Origin: Nyssa sinensis
Taxonomy: Eukaryota > Streptophyta > Magnoliopsida > Cornales > Nyssaceae
NCBI GenBank assembly: GCA_008638375.1
Contig: CM018046.1
Location: 40,167,706 to 40,231,705, forward strand
DNA: 64,000 bases
Reading direction: 5' to 3'
This document shows, piece after piece, positions 56,450 to 64,000 of this stretch (the stretch's first letter is position 1; every line of letters starts with the position of its first letter). The notes below the pieces were generated by a model, which worked only from the letters and a program-made list of their open reading frames with translations, did no database searches and was not told the origin of the DNA. Made by a program: the position numbers and the translations under genes.

Positions 56450-59400
56450 ATATACGTATACATACACACACATGTATATATATATATATACAGTTTTTTT
56501 TTTCCTAAAATTTTCTGTAATTAATTTTTCTAGGAATATTTCAGTAGCTCATTTTAGACTCTCTTTGTCAAAGATTTCTCATGTAGTTAGTTTGTTTAAA
56601 GGTTAGTTCAGTACGAGGTCTCAATTGAGGTCGGAGCCCTATTTCGTGAATGAAAAGATTGATTTTGCCATTCAAACTAGGAATTTTCAAATTGTTTGAA
56701 TTCTAATATTTGGTAACCAGCAAAATCTAAATTGAAAAAATACATCAATTTTAGTTTCGTTTGTTTACGCTTTTAAAATCAATTTTTTAATTTTAAAATG
56801 TAAGATGTGTTTGATAAGCTAGTTATTTTAAGTTTTTTTAATTTTTTAAAATTTAGATTATCATATCTAAATATACTTCTATAATTTTTAAAATATTAAT
56901 TATAAAATTTTTAAAAATATTTTTTAAAAAATTATATCTAAATCACTATCCAAGAACTGTGATACATGTGTGTATGTTTGTACTAAGAAAATTGACGCAA
57001 TCACTCTCTCCAAAATATTTGTATTATATGTTGATGCATCTCTTCTTTTTCGGCTTAACCTTTAGGCACCTTAGAATATCCGTACATATATGTGTTTATA
57101 TGTATAATTATGTATACATTTATAATCTCGGAAATTATGATCAAAATTTTCTTTGGGTTTTCTCTTTCTAACTAAACCATCTTCCACCATACACAGAAAG
57201 TGAGAAATTTTTGTTAAAAATAAATAATTTGAATATTCAATTTTTTTATTTTATTTTTGTAGTGGGTACTTTACATGTTTTTAATACCACACCACACACT
57301 TGTGAAAATGACAACAAATATTATGTGTGTGTATATATGTATATATATATATATATGTATGTAGCAGAACGTTAAAACTGCACCATACTAGAGAGAGAGA
57401 GAGCGAGGGACTGAAGTTGCGGTTTGGCACCAAACTACACTATACGACAACAGAGTGAGAGAGGTGGGGGCGAAAGGCATGCAATCGTCACACGTCATCA
57501 GTCAATCGTTTGCACGACCTGTGGCATGCCACGTGTGATTTTCCAACTGATTTTTGGGGAGAATAATTTTTTCAAATATTTTAGGTGGCTATTGACACCG
57601 AGAAATTCTTCCTTATTTTACATCAAATGTCCACGTCAGAAGGTTTTCGTGTTGATAATGGTGTCTATGTCAGAGGGTGTTCGTGTTGATAGTGAATTTA
57701 CTCGTATGTAAAAATAGATGAATAGGTAAGGTGATCAAACTGTGACAAAAACATCGCACTGTTTAGATTGAGAAAGCTAATATCGAATAGGCACTAAAGT
57801 GTTATGGAAACTTATAAAACAAGTATAAGTACCTTTATTTAGTCTTTTAAATTGAAGATTCCGATAATTATCATAGTAAGTTATATCCTATTAAAATAAG
57901 TAAACACATGTCGCATTGCAATTTTTTATAATAAGAACATGTCTGTCGAAGTAGATAGTAACCTAATGACATTAGCTACTCATTCTAGGATAGGAAAGTA
58001 AGGTTAAAATTTTCATAAATATAAAGAAATGGTACGAATTTAAAACCATCAACTCTAATGATTAACTTAAACTTTAAAAAATAGAAGCATGACCGTTTAT
58101 GCTTTAAAACACCGAATGTATATTAAAAAAAATTCTTTAATGAGACTAATGACTCATTACGTATGATATGACCTATTTTTTTTCAATAAATCATAACACA
58201 CGTGACAGACTCACATTTTTTAGTAGATCATAATAAACATGCAGAATATTATTAAAAAAATATAATGCCATGTCTCACCCAAAAACTTCTCGTACACTTC
58301 TTTTTTGGGTGGGGCACTTTAATTGATATGAATTGCTTATATATTAATTTCTTTTTTTTTTTTGTTTTTTTTTAGGAAGAGTTATTCTCACTCTCAACTT
58401 ATAAATGCACTTTACTAGAGACAGAAAATAAGAGTGTAAATGGATATAAGGTGGGGTATTGTAGTGGGAATAGACCACCCTTTTTTTTCCCCCATAATAG
58501 GTGATTAGTTGGCTACATTTTGTTTCATAGGGACCGACTTGTCGTGTGAACTAGTTGTGGCTTATATGAAGCCACGTGACAAACACATCAGCAAATGTTG
58601 GCCACATAATTTCCATGAGAGCCACATCACATAGTTCTATGAGAGTCACAACTCACAACCCACTAATTTTGGCGCAAATAGGATTTGTAAGGGGAAAGAA
58701 AAAATCTAATTACAATCTTTTGAATCTAATTTACATTTTTGCTTTAGACTAGTAATCCAAAATATTTGGAAAATTCTTAATTAAATTACTTTTCAAGTCA
58801 GGTATAAACAATAATTCAAATAGGGTCAAATTTGTTCCAAAAATAAAGTTTGCAAATCAAAATTCATGATATAACTTCATATATATATATATATTGTCTA
58901 CATTTTGTTTGTTTGTGTTTGTGTCTATATAACTATAAAATGTCAAGAACACTAAATGATGTATGTGAATATAAATCTCTATCTACTTCCCTAATTTTTT
59001 TATATTTTGCTTTCCAACGCTTTTAGAGAGAGAGTTTGGTGGGTGGGGGGGGGGGGGAATAAAAAACTATATGTTGCACGTGAACGGTTAATGATGTGTA
59101 TGTATTACTGATAAAGCCATTCCATTTATTATATACAATGCACATTGGAAGAAGATGATACAAATCACTAATAGATCACTTTGATCATGACTGACTCATT
59201 CTAGCAGTTAAATCTCATTTCTTTTATAGAGTTTAGGGTGTTCTGATCCCAGAGAGAGAGAGAAGAGAGGAATGGATGGAGTGTGCTTGGAAGCAACTGC
59301 AAGGGAAAAAAATGCTTTGAAGGTCCATTTGATGATTTGTAATGACCTAGTAGGCCACTCCAAGGGGTCCTCTTTTTCTTAACAGAAGAAGAAAAATAGC

Positions 59401-61653
59401 TGAACACAGTCTACAAAAATATTGGATTGAACTTCTGATAGGTTCTCCTCTTTCATCCTTCAAAATACCATTTACATTGAAGTTGCTTCCAAATGCACCC
59501 TTAATGCACCCATAATTTAAGTTCAACATTAATCAATTCTAGTAGAATGAATCAGAACCTGACCAAATTATCCACATCTTCTTTCACTTAATTTTCCCAC
59601 TGTAATTTTTAGCTTCAGCAAGATAGTCTAATATCACTAGTCTTAAAAACTTCATAGCAAATCAAGCCTCTAACTCTGTATGTACTCTGTTTTGATTGAT
59701 GAATCAATCAGTTAATCAAGGTCTGGCAACTCTTGCTTTCTTCGGTGTTGGAGTGAACTTAGTGCTCTTCCTTACACGGGTTTTACAACAGAACAATGCC
59801 GATGCTGCTAATAACGTTAGCAAATGGACCGGAACTGTCTACATCTTCTCTCTGGTAGGCGCTTTCCTCAGTGATTCCTACTGGGGAAGATACAAAACTT
59901 GTGCCATCTTTCAAGTTATCTTTGTCATTGTAAGTCACCAGATTTCACTCTTGGTTTCCCTTTTACATACTACGATGAAAATCCCTGTTTTTTAGGGGAT
60001 TTTATGCACTATTCTTGAGCTTTCGTACAATCTAATTATACCCATGGATATTTGATTACAGGGTTTGATGTCCGTTATCTCTGGCATCACACCTTTTCTT
60101 GATCAATCCTAGAGGTTGTGGGGATGAAACAACTCCATGTGGGTCACATTCAAGCTTGGTGATCGGGTTATTCTACCTCTCTATCTACTTGATTGCTTTA
60201 GGAAATGGAGGATATCAACCTAACATTGCTACATTTGGAGCTGATCAGTTTGATGAAGAGGACCCCAAGGAGGGACACTCAAAGATGGCCTTTTTCAGCT
60301 ACTTCTACCTATTTTTGAACTTGGGTTCCCTGTTCTCCAACACCATACTGGGGTATTTTGAGGATGAAGGGATGTGGGCACTAGGTTTTTGGGCATCCAC
60401 TGCATCTGCCTTTGCAGGACTAGTCCTGTTTCTTGGTGGAACCACTAGGTACAGGCACTTCAAGCCAACCGGCAACCCTCTTTCCAGGTTCTGCCAAGTG
60501 ATAGTTGCTGCAACAAAGAAATGGAGGGTTGAGATGCCACCAGGTGAAGAGAACCTATATGTTGCGAATGGAAAGGAGAGTTCCATGAATAGTGGTAGAA
60601 AGATACTTCACACCAATGGGTTCAAGTAAGTATAAATCATAGACTAATTCAATATCATCTGTCCCCTGTACTCTATCTCCCAACATTTTACCTATCTATA
60701 TATATATATCATAGACTAATATAGATCAAAAAAGATGGTTTTTATGTAACAATGCTAAGTCATGTTTACCTGTATGTCTTAGATTCCTAGATAGAGCAGC
60801 ATTTATTACATCAAGGGATTTGAAGGACCAGAAGCAGGGCCCTCACAACCCATGGCATCTCTGCCCCATATCACAAGTTGAAGAGGTGAAATGCATATTG
60901 AGACTACTGCCAATTTGGCTATGCACCATAATTTACTCTGTAGTCTTTACCCAAATGGCATCACTCTTTGTCGAGCAAGGTGCAGCCATGAAAAGTAAAA
61001 TTTCAGACTTCCAAATCCCACCTGCAAGCATGTCTAGCTTTGACATTGTCAGTGTAGCAGTTTTCATTTTCCTTTACCGGCAAGTAATTGATCCGCTTTT
61101 GAGCAGAATAAAAAAGACAGGTTCTAAAGGGCTCACTGAGCTTCAAAGGATGGGAATTGGACTCATTATAGCAGTATTAGCAATGGTTTCAGCTGGAATT
61201 GTGGAGTGCTATAGACTCAAGTATGCTAGAAAAGATTGCACACATTGTGAAGGTTCAAGCACATTGAGCATATTCTGGCAAGTCCCTCAGTATGTTTTCA
61301 TAGGAGCTTCTGAAGTTTTCATGTATGTAGGTCAATTGGAGTTCTTCAATGCACAAGCACCGGATGGGTTGAAGAGCTTTGGAAGTGCGCTTTGCATGAC
61401 ATCGATTTCACTAGGGAACTATGTGAGTAGCTTGCTTGTGACCATGGTAATGAAAATCTCCACCACAGACAACATGCCAGGATGGATTCCGGGAAATCTT
61501 AACAAGGGTCACCTGGATAGGTTTTACTTCCTCTTAGCTGGTTTGACAACTATGGACTTTATTGTCTACATCGCATGTGCTAAGTGGTACAAGAATATCA
61601 AGCTCCAAGGGAAGTGTTTAGAAAACAATGAGAAAGATGGCTTTGAAGTTTGA
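56027..61653 (+). CDS. NPF7.3: NPF7.3/NRT1.5-like transporter (5 exons), one-base frameshift in exon 4
   Basis: Plasma-membrane major-facilitator transporter of the NRT1/PTR family. The Arabidopsis relative loads nitrate/potassium into root xylem. Exons: 56027-56053, 56188-56302, 59712-59929, 60062-60625, 60783-61653, with GT-AG introns. The 1795 nt are one more than a multiple of three. Without the extra base the product is 597 aa, normal for the family. Seen: 'MACLEVSKE' start, 'NQGLATLAFFGVGVNLVLFL' in TM1 (where most NPFs carry ExxER; NPF7.3 is known to lack it), 'WTGTVYIFSLVGAFLSDSYW', 'GGYQPNIATFGADQFDEE', 'AFFSYFYLFLNLGSLFSNT', 'SVVFTQMASLFVEQGAAM' and 'GNLNKGHLDRFYFLLAGLT'. In exon 4 the frame reads 'GLMS' then shifts. 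Read one base later it gives 'LSLASHLFLINPRGCGDE' as expected, so an extra base lies at about 60071-60074. As written, translation stops at 60110-60112. Either a pseudogene or a sequence error. NPF7.2 is the next-best identity. Confidence 0.88.
56401..56447. repeat. (CT)n microsatellite in NPF intron 2
   Basis: A run of about 23 TC units 99 bp after exon 2, followed by mixed AT/AC repeats to about 56490. Confidence 0.95.
56500..59690. other. NPF intron 2, no gene seen
   Basis: The large intron (56303-59711) is AT-rich, with (AT)n runs (57329-57357, about 58880) and a G13 run at 59045-59057. One repeated phrase, 'gtgttgatagtg'/'gtgttgataatg', lies near 57650-57690. No element with clear ends and no nested gene were recognised. 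Confidence 0.6.
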
Positions 61654-62050
61654 TGTGTAAGATGAAATATGAAGCCATGTTAAAGGCTTATATGGTGCCA
61701 GAATATATGAATAAGTGTCGGGATGAGGCTGTTACCAAAGCTTTACTAGGACTCTGTTCCTGAAAAGAGGGTAGTTTTGTGAGAGAAAGAGAGACCCTTT
61801 TCACTCAGCTCTCTTACACTTTAATCACCAATTCCACAACACATAACTCACTAAAGTCGTCTTGTCAATAGGCTGTTCGGAAAGGTGGGTTTTCATTAAA
61901 TGTTCTTTTAGATCTTCAATTGTTGGTTCTACTGCTGGCTATAGAATTAATATGTGACTATAGGGAGTTGAAATGCAAATTGTAACAGATTTATGTCTAT
62001 TGAGAGCTGCTCTCTTGCACTGATAAAGCTACCCCTTTCACACAATTCGG
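61654..62050 (+). other. Probable 3' UTR and flank of the NPF gene
   Basis: Follows the TGA at 61651-61653. It contains 'aataag' near 61709 and T-rich stretches but no canonical AATAAA close by. The poly-A site cannot be placed. Confidence 0.35.
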
Positions 62051-64000
62051 AACTTCGCATTATATGCATTTTCACAACTTGTAGTAGTCAGTTTCTATAA
62101 TAAATTGACATGCCACCTAAATGGTTAAATTTCAACGACAAAATGAATCATGTTTGCAAGAATTTGAAAAAGCCGCCTTTCAGAACAGGGAGACCTGATG
62201 GAAAGAAAAAGAAAATATCAGGAATTTCAATTTCTTTTGTTTGGTTGTATACTTGTATTAGAGGACAGAAAAAATAAAATAAAAGGCAAGAAAATTAAGA
62301 TTTTTTGGAACTTCAAATAAACTCAATTTACCCCATAAAACAGTGAGCAAACGTTGAGAAACTTGTGAAAGAAGGAAATCAAACTTTTCATAAATGTATT
62401 AAATCTTTCCCTTGCCCTTCCTGTTCATTTTCCCTTCCCTTCCCTCCCCTTTTTACTGTTTCTCCCCTAGAGGCTTTGTTTCAGTTATTGACCAGGCAAA
62501 ATCCTCTTCTCTATGATGGCCTCTAGATCCTCAGTAATGTGTTGATCAAATAAATATAATGACTCAAACTGAAAACTATCAACATGTAACAAAAGACACT
62601 GAAAATTGTGGTGAAATCCAGGCATATAAAGGATATGAATCACCCCCTCTGTGTAATTAAAGATCAATTAAAACTGTGCTGAGAGCAATCCAGTATACCT
62701 AGTTTCTGTAGGAGCTCTGCCAAGAGATTACTTCACTATTATCAGGTTCTCACGGGTTAAAGTGGAAGCCAGCAGAGTTCATAGGAGGTAAAGTTCCAAT
62801 GAAGCTCAACCTTCAAAGGCATGTTCTGAACAGAAAGTGTTTGCAAATCTAGGACTGGGTGAATATTCAAGATGGTTTTTGGGCAACATGTACTTAATCA
62901 TTTCCCAGCATACTTCGCTTTTGCATGCAAAGAATGGTTAGGTTTGCACTAAACATTTCCATGATTCAATAAACATATAATTTTGGAGGTGGTCAATCTC
63001 ACTATGGAAGTAGCCCAAAAGTGACGCGACTCTTTCACAAGCCTCCTGAACTCTGAAAGTATAGCTGTAGACTATTGAGTTCAACTTAAAATCTGTTAAA
63101 TTCCCCAGGACAGATATTTCATAATTTTTTGGCCATGAAGAAATTAAGATTGTTTGGATAGAAGGCTAATCCAAGCAATGGTCTTAAATTTCTCAGAAAG
63201 AAGAACTTTTGATCACTTGAATTTTTATTTTTTTATCAGTCTTTTGATCACTTGATTGTGATATGTCCTGTAAACCTTCTGTGTTTAGTTTGTCTCCCCA
63301 ATCATTTCACTTCTAATTGAGGAAAATTTTCAGGTTGGATAAACCATTAATGAGTTTTCTGAATGCAAGTATGCAACTGAGGAGAGGTGAGATTGGGTAG
63401 GTCCTGTGATCACTGATAGCAGATATCTGATGGCAAGTGTTTGAAGGTGCTGATCTCAGTCTCACTGTTAAGTTGGCTAAAGGAACCTGGTTGTTCCATA
63501 TTGCCATAATCTTCGCAGTAATCACATTAAACCATGCTATTCCTCACCGATAAAGTTATTAGTCTTCATTGAAGATGGTTAATTAGAAGAAACTTAATAG
63601 TAAGCTTAAGGGTATAAGATCTCATTTAGGAAGGGAATCAGAGTAAAGAAGCTCCTTTTCTTAATCAAATGTCAACATATAGATAGACATATTCAGGTGG
63701 CAGCTAAGATACACTGTGATCTAGACTGATGCTCAAAATACTGTTCCATAGAATAGGTTTCCCAGGAAAGGCATGAAAAAACTAAACAATCCTACTGCAA
63801 GATATTCTACAAATTACACTCCAGTTACAGAGTTCTAAAAGGGGAAGTAACTGCTATGCACTAGAAAGGATCAGTCCTATGTCACTGGAACAAAGGAGAC
63901 ACCTCAAAAGAAAGGATAGAAGTTGTGAGATCTTAAGGTTCCCTAACTAGTGGAAGACATATATAGCATAATTTGCAAAACATAACTTGTTCAAAAAACC
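62051..64000. other. Unassigned downstream sequence
   Basis: No gene supported. The base composition is moderately balanced, and the open frames are short with no recognisable domains. The only structured item is the micro-insertion at 63221-63240. Confidence 0.55.
63221..63240 (-). mobile_element. 20-bp tail micro-insertion with 15-bp TSD
   Basis: 'cttttgatcacttga' occurs at 63206-63220 and 63241-63255. The minus-strand insert reads 'actgataaaaaaataaaaat', which matches the variant tail of the L1 ending near 32911 ('actgatc' + poly-A). Confidence 0.55.

Noticed and set aside
60099..60629. Separate gene starting at 60099
   Set aside because: It is exon 4 of the NPF gene in the corrected frame plus intron read-through; the apparent start is a TTG inside the exon.

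Overview
The window is nuclear DNA from a flowering plant. Evidence: spliced genes with GT-AG introns, a plant-type mitochondrial glycine-cleavage H-protein, a plant NRT1/PTR (NPF) transporter, and plant repeats (Stowaway MITE, CACTA end, TRIM, tRNA-derived SINEs, plant L1 LINEs). A eudicot, perhaps woody, is my best guess from gene structure and repeat content. The species cannot be fixed by eye.

Three protein genes lie on the + strand. (1) 1769-3249 is a four-exon gene for H-protein of the glycine decarboxylase complex (165 aa). An L1-like tail sits in its 3' flank. (2) 8634-44355 is a twelve-exon gene whose 960-nt coding sequence gives a 319-aa CENP-O-like kinetochore protein. All its splice sites are GT-AG and the frame is open throughout. 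The gene spans 35.7 kb because its introns are filled with transposons, and only about 2.7% of it is coding. (3) 56027-61653 is a five-exon NPF transporter most like NPF7.3/NRT1.5. Exon 4 carries an apparent one-base insertion that breaks the frame.

Mobile DNA dominates 10.6-42.4 kb. The main element is a nearly full-length L1 (16207-22673) with a 17-bp target-site duplication (TSD). It lies inside a second repeat, which lies inside a terminal-inverted-repeat (TIR) element (15970-23673) with a 9-bp TSD. Another copy of that TIR family has jumped into a minus-strand L1 at 28277. Other elements with clear ends are a 277-bp TRIM, hAT-like and Mutator-like MITEs, a Stowaway, an RTE-clade LINE tail and several SINEs. 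There is also an L1 with an inverted 5' part, as twin priming would leave.

The most unusual pattern is a set of five tiny insertions (17-26 bp). Each is flanked by a direct repeat of 12-18 bp and consists of little more than the 3' tail shared by the local LINEs and SINEs. I found no operon, CRISPR array, tRNA, rRNA or new multi-gene system. The interesting content is transposon biology inside an intact kinetochore gene, plus one broken transporter. The stretches 44.4-55.8 kb and 61.7-64 kb hold repeats and unassigned AT-rich DNA only.
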